Below are positions 24,236-37,653 of a stretch of 64,000 nucleotides of DNA, piece after piece. Within the stretch, counting starts at the first letter, position 1; every line of letters begins with the position of its first letter. The notes under the pieces were generated by a model. The model worked only from the letters and a program-made list of their open reading frames with translations, ran no database searches and was not told the DNA's origin. The DNA is from Rhea pennata (Eukaryota > Chordata > Aves > Rheiformes > Rheidae). The DNA is taken from assembly GCF_028389875.1 (NCBI RefSeq), contig NC_084676.1, positions 9,734,001-9,798,000 on the forward strand, in the 5' to 3' direction. The position numbers and the translations under genes were made by a program.

Positions 24236-27200
24236 CTTACAAAACAAAGAAGGAACATTATCATAAATAAATGTGCTATTTCAGACTTTTTTAATGGATT
24301 AAATTCTGTATTTATGAAAAGTAAGAGCTAAAAGAGTTATATAATCACAGACAAAGCAACTTCCAGGCACACTTGGAAAGAGCCTCCCCATTACAACCCA
24401 GTTCAGCAAGAAATCACCTGCCATAAGACAGAGGAGCTTGTATTATGTAGAATAAACCTGCTGCTGGTAATGTAGTGAAATGGGAAAGAATGCAAGAGCA
24501 ATGTCTCTCAGAGAGCCTTCCTTGATAAAATCACCGACTATTTGCAGTCTGTTCTACCATACAAAAACAGGCAGAACATTTATTGTAGTCCAAAAGTAAC
24601 TTCAGCTGCTGAAAATTACTACAACTAGTACATTTCTAGCATTGTACAGCGTAGTCTAAATCTTATTTATATATTCTTTCAAATGCAGTGGTTATACCAA
24701 ATATCGTAAAGACTTCTTTGTTACCTAAGAAGCTGTAATCTTTACACACAGGCTTTATTTCTACTAATGATATAATGCAGGAACATTCTCCATACTTTTT
24801 AGAAGTCAGATTTCAAGTAAATAACGTCCATCCTAAAAAATACAAAAAAGTAGAAGGCACATTAAAAGGGATTATGTAAGGTAGGCAGCACATTTCTGCT
24901 AGAACATGTGCTCTAGTATAGGCCATCTACATGCAGGAAAACAATGTGATCATACCGAAGCACAATTAATAATAGGAATATACTGCCTGAATGTGAAGGA
25001 GCAAAGGCTTGATGAGACAAGCCCTAATGAGATTGAAGATATCAACAGCACTTACAAGCATTCGTACAGCACTTTCAGTTTCCAGAAAAAAATCTAGAAC
25101 ACTCCAGAAAACTCCCTTTCAGCTATAATCCCTATTAACAGTAGTATGTTAAAGATGCTAAAATTCAGCCAGAAGGGCACTTGTTTGCTGCAACAGTGGA
25201 CTCACTAGCCAAATAGATAGCAGCTGAACTCCAAAGAGCCTACGTCCTAGCCTTTATATTGAACGTTGCCTTTGCATTCATTGAGCACTAATAGCAACAC
25301 AGTATTTATCTAGTAATTACACCTTCTCTGGTGCAGCGCAAACATCAACAAAACTAATATTCTATGCACTGTCTACTAGTGAATTAATTGCCAAATCTGT
25401 ATATGAGCAAGCCATGATGAGAATTCCACCAAAGGCTCCCTCTCAAAATTTGTTCATTTAACATTTCTCAAGTAGCTATAGAATATTCACTGCTACTATT
25501 ACTTCAGTATGAATCTACAGTCCATCACAGGATATTGGTCTGCAGAGTTACATAGAGGACAAATGACTTCTATTAGACCTTGCACCAGTTGACCAATGCA
25601 TAATTTCTATTCTGCCTTCTAAGTTTGAACACTGTCATAGGGAGGTGGCCAAAGTGCAGTGCACCAGGCTTATGCAATGGTTTACAGACAGTCATGTCTC
25701 TAACAGCGTTTTAGTTCAGACAAGAGATGAACTGTCTTCAGTTCTTCAAGTCAGAATGAAAACACAACCAAAGGAGCTACTGTCTTAAAACAGTCTAAAC
25801 ATATGATACTAAATATAGCAGACTAACCCATGTGAGAATAGAAGCAGCTGCAATATTTCATGTTTAGACTGGCTGGCTATTTCTACAATATTCTTCCAAC
25901 TAGAAAGCAATATAACCTTACTAGTGCATTTCTTTCACCTTGCGCTGTAGCACACTTCTCTAATTTAGAGTCTCTGTTTTGCAGTCACTGCCAAAGTTTG
26001 CCAGGAGTTCAAACCTGAGGTACCTGTTTGATTGTAACAAAAGCCTGTTGGACTTGACAATCGTATTGAACTGGGTCAGTAAGCCATTTCTTCTTGCTAT
26101 TCTGCACAGGTTGGATCTGTTACAGGAAACAGGAACATGAGGTGCTGGGTGCTCTCAGTGAGTGCATTCCCAGTACTATGCTACCAAGCTACAGCTTGTA
26201 GAGGGCTCTCTAAAGTCAACACACAGTATGTATGTGTACAGTCTACAGAAATATTACAGACAGGCATTCTTTATCTTAGCTCCTGCTCCACTCTGGGTCT
26301 CCAAAAAGGTGTTTTCATTCACTACAAACCCAGAGACAGCAAGTCTTTTTCTGGTGGTTAAGGTCCTATAAGCCAGCTCACTCTTCACTAGCTCTGCCAC
26401 TGGACTGCTACTGAAAAGGACTGGTGTTTTGAACAGAGACCACCCTGGCACAAAATTGTAGATAACACCACAGCACCAGCAGGGATGGATTTGCTGCCCA
26501 AGCTCAGGTCTGTACAGCCTTCCTGTTAGCATAACCCATGCTCCCTTACATGCTGGGGGAAACTGACCCACACTGCCCAGTATTTCTGGTGTCTATGTTC
26601 TTTTTTTGGTCCTGGTCCTTATAATTTAGTAAACCATGAGTTCTGGATCCACGTATTAGTCTACCCAGAACTGTATTTCATTTACAGTTTTAGGAGTAAA
26701 TTTTTATTTGTCTCCTTATTTGCTCTTTTTTATACAAGTCAATCACCTAGTAAAACAGAACGAAGGAGAAGAAAGCTTCAGTGTTGTTTATCTGAGTCCT
26801 TAATTATTCCAAGCTTCTATCTTAAAAGTAATTCCGCACGGGCAGAAGGCTATATTCACACACCTATATATGCCTTATAATGACACACTTTCCTTCGCCA
26901 ATACCTTCCAATCCAGGATCCTTTACATGCTTCAGAATAATTACAGACTCAGAACAGCTACATGAAGAATTATGATCTTTATCTTACAATCAGGAAATGT
27001 ACATAGCAAGAAGTTACTTACCCAAGAGAACACAAGGATCAAGGTTAGAGGAAAATGCAGACTCCCAACACTCGTCCCTATATTGCAGACAACTGATACC
27101 ACCCACCCTTATGATACTGCAAAGTCCCACTTGGGGAGGATTATTTATAGCACATACATAAAAAGCAAATACTACCTAGTGAGGATAAACTGCATATGGC

Positions 27201-28089
27201 ATATGAGAGTGTGTGTCTATAGTATACAGTGCATGCATAGTCTATATTTATATTTGTTTAGTTTTAATCATTTTGCAAGCACACAGTTACAAATCAAGAA
27301 TCCTTTCATCCAAAGCTTATCAAATCAATACTGTAAAAGCTGGAAGGAAAAAAAAACACCCTATGTGTAGCAAGTTACTTAAATGAATCCATTTTCTGAG
27401 ATTTTAGTAATGAAAATTCTTCTGATTCCTCTCTTCCTCATCCATGAGTTCTAGACAGCTCACCAAAACCTGAAAGTTACTCGTAATCTCTCAGGAAACT
27501 CAAACCCAAAATCCAGATCAGTTCAGTTCTGTGTAGTGTCATAAAATGTCTGCATACTAGATGACACCTGGGTTTTTTGGTTGTGTCTAGACAGTAGAAA
27601 AATGTTCTAATTGAAAATCTTTTGGCTAGTAAGCTGTGGACATATACTGGATCTTTGTTTTCACCTGCAAAATAGCCTTCTCTATGTGGTGTGAAAAGGG
27701 CCTTTCATCACACAGTCATTGCCTCTCACAGTGTAAGGACTCTAAGATAAATGACACTATTTTCAACAGCTATTTTACCTTTTTCTGCCTGAAAGTATTG
27801 CAATATATTATTTTTTAATCATTCAGCTTGCTGAGTGAAACTGGATTCTGTTTTTTTTAAAAAAAAGGAGGGAAAAAAGACAGAAGCCCTTTGGTTCAGC
27901 ATACTGAAGGATATTTATCCTAGCATATTTAATTTTGGAAAAGGACCTCCTATGTTTATTTGCTTTGAAAGCTGCTATTTTCACACAACCAAATTTGTGT
28001 ATCTAGAATTCACCTTTACCAGCTTCTTTTGGCCTGAGTAACATCTTCAGGAAGTGTCTGACTGCCACAAAAACTTTATATATGATATG

Positions 28090-28123
<34 letters not shown>

Positions 28124-29923
28124 CAGAACTGAAGAAATCTCCAATTCCAAAACCTGTAAGGTTTATCAAGCAACAGCTATAATATCAGATATGGGGAAGT
28201 ACTGCATTCTTGAGACCTGTGGACTTTTACAGAATACTTCTGGATCCCACCTGGGCCTCCTACTAATCTGGTTACATGTTAGAGGTTAACCAGAATCTAA
28301 TGGCTGCCTTACTGGAAACACCAACTGCAGCACAGGCTCTTGCTGGCTTGGATTTCCATTCTCTGCCCCAGAACACAGTCACCTTGACAGTAAGAAAATG
28401 GACTGTGAAGCTCACGTGAGTGATGAAATGCCATATTACAAGTTTAACTTAGGTCATGAGCACGTAAGGAGTAGAAACAAAATAAAAGCAAAAATGGGAA
28501 AAAAAAAGAAAGAATAACACAACTTTTGGTAACTAAATCTTTGCACTTACTCTTTTTGGACAAAAGCCCTACCCTTTACTGAATAATCTATTAATCACTG
28601 GGGAGCAGTAAGGAAATTCAATACTGCCATGATAACACTGAGATAGCCACTTGAATAGCATCATATTATAAAATTCTGGTTTTTGATAAAATCCTTAACA
28701 TTCTCCAACAAGGTGTTCAAATTATAAGCACGGATTTCAACAAGAAACTGAAAATCACATGAACTGCTCTACTGAAATCTTTCCGAGAACCATAAAAGAC
28801 ATATGTTAAATACCACATTAAAGCAATACACTCGAAAACTGAGATACCTGCACAATAATCATCAAACATTAACTCATGTGGAAAAAACCCTGCACTGCCA
28901 CCCAGTACTGAAAGACAAATAATAAATCCCTGCTTGCATATCGTGTTAGATTTCTTCCTACTTCAAATGCTGGCTCTCCTGAGGAGCGGGGCTGCCGCCA
29001 GTTGGTCCCACACGGCCCGGACCCCCGCGCGGCCCCCTCTTACGGGAGCTCTCGGGGAAGCCAGCAGCTCCAGTCAGTAACTCGGTCTTCTAGGAAAGTT
29101 GGCTCATCTCTGAAAAGCAGCTGCACACCCAGCGTCAAAAGGCGCCACTCGCGCTGCCCCGCGCGCAGTGGACCTGTTTCGAAGGTAACGGACGGCAGTC
29201 TCCCGCTCCAGCAGCTTTCATCCAAGCCCAGCCTGTTTCAGCGGGTTTTCTGGGGAGCATTTTCCGCGTTCATCCCCGCGCTGGGACCCCCCGACGCGTT
29301 CACGCCCAGGTTTCGCGCCCCGCGCTGGCGCGGCCCCGGCACGTTCCCGGCGGTCGACGCCACCGCCGAGCCGGTCCTCCGAGGGCTGCTGCCAGCCCGG
29401 CGGCCGGAGCAGAGGAGCAGCTGTGGCGGGCCGCACCGGCACGGCGGAGCCCCGCGCCCGCCGCACCCAAAGGAGCGCCTCGCACAGACGCCTCGTGTTT
29501 GCCCTCAGCGAGGGACGACCGGCTGATCCCTTTTTAACTGAAAATCCTCAGGAAGAACACGGCGCAAGCAGTAACCCACACGGGTTTTTTCACACTCCTG
29601 TGATCACAGATTTTTGCTGAGCGCACGTATGACTTTGGAAGCCAGCAAACCTTCAAGCTCCCAGGGCAGCGAAAGGGAGATCACCGCGCCGCTCCTCCGC
29701 AAAACCCGCTTCCATCCTCTCCGCTTTGGACAGGGCTCTCGTTAGAAGGAGCCGTCCCCGCGTCGCACGGGCGCCCCCGCCTCCCCTCGGAGCCGGCGCT
29801 GCCCTCCGGCCGCGCTCCGCGCCGCCCGTTTCTCTTCCTGTTAGCGCAGCCCGCCCGCCCCCTCCCCTGTCCGCCCGCCCCCGGCTCGCGCTCCCCCTCG
29901 CCCCCGCCGCGGCGCCCACTCAC
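24236..29923 (-). other. SLC26A2: SLC26A2 intron 1
   Basis: A predicted 5.7-kb intron linking an untranslated exon in the CpG island (donor GTGAGT at 29923-29918) with the acceptor before the start codon. It is AT-rich with a 33-base poly(A) run at 28090-28122. I recognise no other feature in it. The structure, an untranslated first exon followed by two coding exons, matches mammalian SLC26A2. Confidence 0.6.
28090..28122 (+). repeat. Poly(A) run of about 33 bases
   Basis: An uninterrupted adenine run inside predicted SLC26A2 intron 1, with no recognisable retrocopy attached. Confidence 0.9.
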
Positions 29924-30300
29924 CGCTGCGGGCAGAGCGCGGGCGAGGCCGGCGCGGCGCGGCGCGGCTCCCGGCAGCGCCGACCCGGCCCGGCCCCGCG
30001 CCTCGCCCCCGCCCGCCTCCCCGCGCTGCCGGCCGCGGCGCCGGGGCCGGGGCTGGGGCCGGAGGAGGGCCGGGGCCGGCGGAGGGCCGGGCGGGGCCGG
30101 GGCCGGAGGAGGGCCGGGGCCGGGGCCGGAGGAGGGCCGGGCGGGGCCGCCCCGCCGCGCCGCGCCGCCCCCATTCCGCCGGCGAGGGCCGGGCCGCGAG
30201 GCCGGCGCGGGCCGCGGGGCCGGGTTGTGGTGTTGTTCCGGGCCCGGGGCCGGCCGGGTCTCGGCAGCAGCTCCCGGGCGGCGGGCGAAAGCAGCTAATC
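29924..30300 (-). other. SLC26A2: Predicted SLC26A2 untranslated first exon (upstream end unknown)
   Basis: On the minus strand CCGCAGCG is followed by GTGAGTGG, a near-consensus donor, within the CpG island. Mammalian SLC26A2 likewise has a short untranslated first exon. The transcription start cannot be fixed from the sequence, so the outer boundary is only a guess. Confidence 0.45.
30037..30155 (+). repeat. G-rich tandem repeat in the SLC26A2 CpG island
   Basis: Imperfect repeats of a unit close to GGGGCCGGAGGAGGGCC recur at least four times. The plus strand has many runs of three or four guanines at short spacing, which fits G-quadruplex formation. For SLC26A2, transcribed leftward, the G-rich strand is the template strand. 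Confidence 0.75.
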
Positions 30301-30599
30301 GGAGCCGGAACCGTGAGCTCGGCGAGGCCGGTCCCGTAGCTGTACACCCTCCCCCCCCAGAAGCGCGGTCTGGCCAGCGGGGCCCGTCGCGCCGGGCCTC
30401 GAGGAGAAGGCCTGGAGGAGGGGAGAGGTACTCGGGCGAGCTGGCTTCGTGCTTCGCCGTCGATGCGAGGCGTTACCCATGTCTGTGCTTTTACTTAGAG
30501 GCTTTTTCCACTGCAAAGACGCTAGTCACGCTTCAGTTTTTACTTTCTATTTTGTTCCATGTGAGTTCCATATTACGAGAGGCCTGAAAAAAGTCTGGT

Positions 30600-33500
30600 G
30601 CAAAGAGTGACTCTCTTATTCTCATCCTTACCACAAAAAATAACAGCCAAGCCAAAAGGACCGTAGCGAAGAATCCAAGTTCTAGCTAATTAAACTACAC
30701 TAACTCTTTTAAGTTGAAAGGTGAATGATGTGTTAGTAACTATCAGGCAAAATGATGTAAAACTTGATGGCTCTCACAGTGCAGGATACTTTAACAATTT
30801 CTTGAAGAAAAATGGCCTCATTTTGCATTAGGATACCACTGGTGTTCATGAAAATAGCCAGTCCTTTAAAATCCTTCAGCAGTGTTTACTTCAATATCTG
30901 GATCCATCTGGAAACACTTCCAAATGTGAAGAATACAGGATCTCTGACAAATTAGCTATTCAAAAATACTAGCTTTTCAGTCAAACGTTCAGTACTCTTT
31001 TTTTTATTCCTTTGGAATGCAGGGTCAAGCTCAGACGAGCTGTACCCAGCCCCATGTACCTTTCCTCCCTTGTTTGCATGGAAAAGCATACAGTTTCTGA
31101 AACTGGACTTTGCCTAATATTTGCATTTCAAATGGAACCTTGAGCTGCCAAATGGTGCATGAGTACTGGAGAAAATGATGCTAATTCCAAGGCAGTAGAC
31201 TCCATGTCCATATCTTGTGGTGTTCTGAGAATGCTAAAAATCTTGTATTTAAGGGCTGTAATTCTATTGATTCAAATAGTAATTTATCCTCTCCCCAAGG
31301 TTTTAACTAAGTATGAATGGTACCTAAAAGTTGGGAGTTGCAAAGGAAAGAAAAAAGGTGTCCTGTTAGCTTTGCACCATCAAGCTAAGCATAAATAAAA
31401 GCAAGTTATACTGATTTATTTCCTTGGAAAGTCGAGTAGTTTAATGTTTAGAAATGTTTAATGTCCTGTCATGATGAGTTATGAAAGAGTATCTTCATTC
31501 AACAGCTCAGATACAAAGAGCTACCTCCCTCTCTCCTTCCCCAGTGTCAAAGGCATTAAGAGCTCTAAATTGCCAATAATTTCAGCGGTTTCCTAGGGAG
31601 TTTGAACTGAGTTTGAAGTATATGGTGACTCCAACACTAGCAGAGTTAATCCTTGTGAGGAGGGATGTCTATTATAAAGGCATTATGAGATGGCCTTTTG
31701 TGTAGAGACACAAAACAGGCTTTTCATTGTCTTTCTAGAGGTATTGGCTGTGGAACAATTTGGCTCATCAAATACACTATGTCATCTTGAAAGAAACAAG
31801 GAGGCAATATTTTCTTGGAATGCAAATAAGGAAAATGATACTAAAGAAAAAAACAAGCATTTTTTTTCCTGGATGACTGTTACTATTGTTTTTTTTTCTT
31901 TTCACTGTACACTGATTTTCAGAAAAGGTGTGTGTGTGGGGGGGAACCCAAGTAAATATTTAAGACAAGTAAATCATTTAGCCTCTAGTTTCTCTGCTCT
32001 TCCCTTCCTGAGCTCCATATGCTATCAAGTTCTAAAGTTAATGTATTTCTGTGCTAAAAGAACCTTTGGCCCTGGAAAAAAAATGGCTCTAGATTTCTCA
32101 TCCTCCAAAATCTCATGCCAAGGAACTGTAATCTGAGATTTGCTGATATAAAATCATTAACATGTGCCACCTGCCCGTCTCGCTTAGGTCATATGCCAAA
32201 CCTGCTGCCTCTATTTCTCCAGGTTTCTCCATCATTTTTATGATAGCAAATTCACAGAGAGAGCAGTTTCTCACCATCTTTTAATCTTAAAAAAAACTCG
32301 ACACAAAACCTCCATTGTGTTCCATCATGTACATGATCCTCAGGCACCCCTTGCCCTTGAATATTGTTACTGCATCGCCTCTCGGTCTTGAAGCACTTCC
32401 TCCATTCCTTTAGTCCGGCAGCTTTCACGTGGTCCTGTTTTTTCCAGTGGTGCTCACAAAGAGCTCTTCTGGCTGCATGTGAAGGTTTTACCTTCTCTTT
32501 CTGGACCTGCAATAACCACACTGTGCAACAGCTCTCCCTGGTTCTCTCCACACTTCCAGCTCTGGTTTATCACTCAGCAGATAAACACACCCACGGACCC
32601 GCTGATTTTCCCTAGTTCTTTGCCCTGTTAGGCCATCTACTTATTCTTTGGCATGAAAGGCATCAGCAGGCACACTGTCCTCCTGGTCTTTTCTGACCAC
32701 CTAACTGGATTCTTAAGAGTGAAGTCAGTAAAACCACTTATTTGCTGTCACTAGCTTTCTCCAGTTTGAGCTTTGAAGCTCAGAAATGTCAGTAAGCAGG
32801 CTTTTGCCTGGTCCACCAACTCCAGATCATATGTAAGGAAACTCCTGCTGCTTTCTGCAGGATTTTCCTACTACAGCCCAGCTAGCTGTTTCAGCTCTAG
32901 GAGACTGTGTCATGTCCTAGTAGCTATATAGCATCTTTACAGGAGAGGTGGGCAGTACTAAAAGCAGCTAAAAATGTGTTCTTTTCTCTCTCCCTCCTTC
33001 TCCTGCATTGCTTGTACAATTGGCATCCCTTCAGATTTGGGCCTGGACTTGCAAAATGTTGCATAAAATTTGGAGAAACTGGGAATTGTCTAACTTGTTG
33101 CCCAGAGAGACAGATCACTATCGCCTTCTCAGAGCTGATACAAACCTGCCTCCCTGCTCGGACAGCTTGTATAGTCACTGACAAGGAAAGGAAGGCTAGT
33201 GTTTCTTATGAGAGGCAAACCAGAATTAAAAGACAGCTTCCAGCTGCCCCATGTTCTGCTCTCTTTGGTGAGTCCTTGCTTTTCCTTCACCACTAGCTTG
33301 ATGGATCTGATTAATGTAGCAGTGAGTGGGAAATTCCAGTAGCAGGGCTCAACCTCTCCTCTCCTGTTGCTGCCTGATTGCACAGACAGTGAGCACTGGT
33401 TCAGGAGACACTGCCCTGCCTCTAGTGAGGGGACTCCATCAGGCAAACATGTCAAATTGTACTCTATTAATTTCCAGGAGGTTCTTATAATGAGAAAGCT

Positions 33501-36500
33501 ATAAGGTTCTAGCCAAACTAGGGGGAGGACTAGCAGCATGGTCTTGTGCTGATTAAGCACCTGATTAAGCACCAAGAGCTGAAATGAAGAGACTACATAC
33601 CAAAATCCCAGTGTTTGGTCATGGGTCTCTAGGCTCTCAAGCATGGAACTCTTTTGCTGCAGATACACTCTTTAATTCAGCATTCACTGAATGCAGCCAT
33701 ACTGATGGCATTTTACTAAGCGTTAATGTAAAGAAAAATAAGGACAAAACAGAAGAAACTTTAAGCTACCCTGAGCTTCTTGAACTTGAGCCATGTTGGG
33801 GAGCTGCCAGAGGACTTACAGCATTTTTCCTCAAGATATCCCATATTTTCCTGTGTGCAAAATCAAAGTGATACCTCTGGAGTTTGATGTTTAACCTGCT
33901 GGTCATAGAAGACCCCAATGCCGGACACATAAAGGTCTAGATATGGCATGTCTGCCTTATTTTGAAAATCTATCAGACTAAGTAGAAAGATGCATGTCCT
34001 AGCTTTTGAAAAGTATTTTATTTATGCATTTGATTATAGATTCAGCCACATCATGCAATGCTTGGCAGAAGCAAGAAAGAACCATAAAATCAAGTAGATC
34101 ACTCTCTGCCCTTTAAAGATTTCTATCAAAGATGAGACAAATGCCAAATAAAAATGAAGCAGGTAAAGGGAAAAGAGCATAATAAATAATCAAAGCTGCA
34201 ATGAATCAGAGTCCTTAGGTAATCAAAATACTTTAGCCATAAAGATACCAAAAGGAAATAAGCTCTGTGCATATCTCATGACTACATATCTCACAGTTGT
34301 ATTGATAACAAGTAAGCGAGTGTTCTATACAAGTATCTGTACAGAATTATTACGCTCTTCAATATATGCCATAGTCCAATATTGTGTCCTAGAATCAAAA
34401 GCTAACTAGCTGTTAAAATTTTGAACTTACTCCTGCAAGATAGAAGGCTTAGTTAAATAATCATTGGACTCTAATATATTTTCTTACATTGGTTTCATCT
34501 AATCTTTTGTGTGTCTTTACCACCCCAAGGTCATTATATGCAATATCAAAAATATGACTAGTCTCAAATTCAGAGAAGTATATCTTTGCTAATACTATTG
34601 CAGGCCAAATGTATGGGGAAAGAGAACTGCACTGTTGGCTTAGTATCTTAACTCAGAAAATCTACATTCCTAGATATTACTTTTCATCCAAAAGCTCTGT
34701 AAGCCTACGGCAATATTAAAAAATATATATTTTCCAATCTACCCAAAATGAAATCCTTTACTTTTGCTATATAGCAGCAATTACAAAGTCCTTATCTTCT
34801 GGACCACATTAATTTATCCTACAATAGAGCTACCTCCTTTTGCTCTATTTTGGCAAATTTTTGAATCAGCCACAAATTCTAGTCCAATAAGCCTAGCAGT
34901 GAAGAGCAATGTACACTTTCCCATCCAAATTAGCTGCTAAGCAAGTTCCATCCAGACAATTATCATCTTTGTTTTCATCAATAAATCAAACTGACTCTGT
35001 GTTTTATTGTGGTAAGCATTTCAATCTTACTGTGATATTGTATTATCTGTGATGAGTGCTTCAAAGGCAGCATTAGAATTGCCTAGTGAGGGCTGCAGAG
35101 CTCTTCAGTAAGACGTGATCAATCTGAACCCAGCCTGCTCCAGAAATATCTTCTTCCTGTCTTCTTGTCCTCACACTTCTGACAGCCTCTCATGAATGTG
35201 ACTCTATTCACGAGAATTAGTCATGTATGGGAACCGTTTCTGGGATGAGCCTTCTCTAAACAGGTCATAGAACTTTTAAGCAGGGTCTCAGAAATTATAG
35301 GAGCCAAATGTTAGCATTAAAGGAAAGATTAAGTCATTTAGTTCCTCATACTCCCTGGGGAAAATATCATTGCTGCCCTAACAGTGTCAGAAATGGTGTT
35401 AAAAAAAAAAAGAAAGAAAGAAAGAAAAGAGAGAGCGCTGCTTGCTAGCAAGGAGAGAGCCATATATCCAGAAACATGCTGGTGAGACCCCCTGTCCAGG
35501 AGTGCAGGAACTGCTCACCATCCTGCAGCTAGTTGTTCTTTCAGTCTGCTAAAGAGAGGGAAAAGTAATACTCCAGTTCTCCTATAACATCTTATGGCTG
35601 GAGGCACAGGAATATGTCTTTGTAACACAATTTTCAGTGGGGAAATGGTAAACTGGTGTTTCAGAATTGGATACAGAAGTGCTGACATTTCCTATGTCTC
35701 AACTTAGAATATGCCTGAGATAGGGGAATGGAGTTACTTGAAATAATACTCTGAGTTAATCTCTTACTGCCTGTACTGATTTGCAGCAGTTCAGTAATAG
35801 CTGCAGCAGCAGCACTAAACTGCTGTGGCTGGTCATTGTCCCTTTGCCTGGGGTGAAAGCAATAACTACCTGGCAGACAGAGAGAAGCCTAGGTAATAAA
35901 AGTGCCGAGGGACAGGCTCATTTCTTTTGCCTCATCTGAGTGGTTAAGAGCAGCTGTCCTTTGTGTCCTGCTGGCTTGGAACATTAGGGAATATTTGCAA
36001 AGTCACCTTGAGCTACTGCTGAGCTCCCAAAATTTGGCCGCACACTTTCTGCTATGGTGACAACTGATGCGTGCAGCAGACCAAAGGCTGCAGATCCATT
36101 ACAGTTTGGTGTGTCCATTTAAACCAAGAAGAGAGACATTGCACTAAATCTAAGATGGGTTTTGCTGAGGTTATTATTTTTAACTCCCACAATTGGCTAT
36201 TTATTGATTACCACTAGTGGCAGAATAGAGTTGTATCCATCCCTCCAATCCAGTACACTTGCAAAACAGAACGATGAAAAATCCATCTGCCTTGCAGAAA
36301 TGGACTCAGAATCAGACCACCAGGAGCTATGCTGGAGCACGGTACCTGTGCAGTGTTTGTTGCTCATTGTACATTGGCTGTACTGTGCCTCCAGATATGG
36401 CCCTGCAGTGGAGACAGCAGCTTTCCTCCAGGGCCAGAATTCTCCACTTTCTAGTCCTCAGAAGAGGCAAAAGAAACCAAAGCTGTGGAAATAATGAAAA

Positions 36501-37500
36501 GAAAAGCTCTGGACTTGACACAGGCATTAGTACTATTGCTGTAACAGTGAGTCATTGAGAAGACTGGATGCATTTGCTGTTTTTTTTTCCAAAGGCCATT
36601 TGTGATGTTAAGTGAGTTTCATTCCTTATGTGCCAAGTTTTATTTTCTTTATCGTAAGTGGTCTTATTTTAAATGATTCATCTGGTGTGAGCTCACTAGG
36701 CAAACTATTTTTGCTCTACTGGGATTGTGTCTGACATTTTTTCTCTGTTGCGTATTTTCTGTGCAGAAGATGGCATGTGAGGAGCCTTTGGCAGGTAGTT
36801 GAGACTAAATTCTTGATATAAGGTTAGCAATAGCTGCATCTGGTCACAATCCTCTGATTACTGACTGAATCAAGCATCATATGCCATTGCATTAATTCTC
36901 CAGATCCCCTTCTACAGAGGCTGAAGGAGTGGGCTTCAGCCCTCAGTTATAAGGAAGATTTGGAAATGCTGTCTGCAAAAGAAGTTTGGCTATGGAAGAA
37001 TGTGAAGGATTCTCTTATTTAGAGTCATTTAGGAGGAACTCGTTAAGCCCAGCCCTTCTCAACCAGCACAGAAGGCTTTTGGGCCCAGTCTGATCTGAGG
37101 CTATGGAGATATAGCTAGGATAGGGATATAGCTAGACTGCGGTGGTGGTCAGATGATGAGGATGTTTCTCAATCATATAACTGAACATCCTGGGAGCAGA
37201 AAACCAGGATAAAAGGAGAAGAGGCAGGCCTCATGTGGGTTAGAAGCAGATCCCTCCTTTCTCATTCCCAGAAATGGTCTTTTTGCCCTGCTCTAGTCTC
37301 CTCTCTCTTCTATCCCCATACTGTATTCTCAGCTCCCCAAATCCCACTTGAACTCTCACTTCAAATCACCAGTTGGTTCTTCAAGGGCACACACATACCC
37401 GTACGGAAGAATTGTAGGATATAAGCAAAGTTCACTGGATGGATCTTGTCCATGGCTTGCCATTTTCTGCTGCGAGTCAGTTGTGTGCCATATGTGGGTG
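30600..37500. other. Gene-poor stretch between SLC26A2 promoter and TRIM-A
   Basis: About 7 kb with no supportable exon. I looked here on the minus strand for the B30.2/SPRY exon that would normally end TRIM-A and did not find its motifs (LDPxTA, WxVEVG). The longest minus-strand open frame (33668-33129, about 180 codons) has no SPRY resemblance. Only a small A/GAAA microsatellite at 35401-35434 stands out. Confidence 0.5.
35401..35434 (+). repeat. A-rich / (GAAA)n microsatellite
   Basis: Eleven adenines lead into several GAAA units and then GAGAG. It is a simple sequence repeat with no associated element. Confidence 0.85.
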
Positions 37501-37516
37501 TGGGCAGATCACTTAC

Positions 37517-37653
37517 TGTGCACCTCCTGCATCAGCAAGTCCAGCTGACATATGTAGTCTGACATTAGGCTTCTGTATTTCTTCATTCTGGCTGGATCCA
37601 GTTCCGCTACTACTACTTTTATCTTGTCAGCCTTGAAATTCTGATTCTCAATC
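37517..37653 (-). CDS. Candidate fifth exon of TRIM-A (137 bp)
   Basis: After an AG (CATGTCCTAG) the minus strand opens with GATTGAG and stays open for 137 bases to a strong donor, A then GTAAGT. The previous 23-bp TRIM-A exon ends two bases into a codon, and this frame fits that phase, giving R-I-E-N-Q-N-F-K-A-D-K then AELDPARMKKYRSLM, a helical, charged sequence. Position and phase suit the linker exon that follows the 23-bp exon in many TRIM genes. The acceptor has a weak pyrimidine tract and I recognise no homology, so this is a hypothesis. Confidence 0.3.

Larger units (their letters stand above)
28990..30450. promoter_or_regulatory. SLC26A2: CpG island, probable SLC26A2 promoter
   Basis: Base composition changes abruptly from AT-rich flanks to very GC-rich, CpG-dense sequence, densest at about 29,740-30,290. 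It is the only such island between SLC26A2's coding start and the TRIM array, and it contains a good minus-strand donor at its centre. It is the expected housekeeping-type promoter. It could also drive a divergent transcript to the right, but no plus-strand coding exon is visible. Confidence 0.8.

Noticed and set aside
29726-30347. Long open frames on both strands in the SLC26A2 CpG island
   Set aside because: Both strands are open because stop codons are rare in CpG-rich sequence. The translations are A/G/P/R repeats with no homology.
33129-33668. Minus-strand frame of about 180 codons as a B30.2 exon for TRIM-A
   Set aside because: The length fits a B30.2 exon, but none of the PRY/SPRY motifs is present and there is no suitable acceptor phase.
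37440-37560. Possible MIR fragment around GCAGATCACTTACTGTGCACC
   Set aside because: Only a short match to the MIR tail. The same bases are better explained as the donor side of the candidate TRIM-A exon or as unique sequence.
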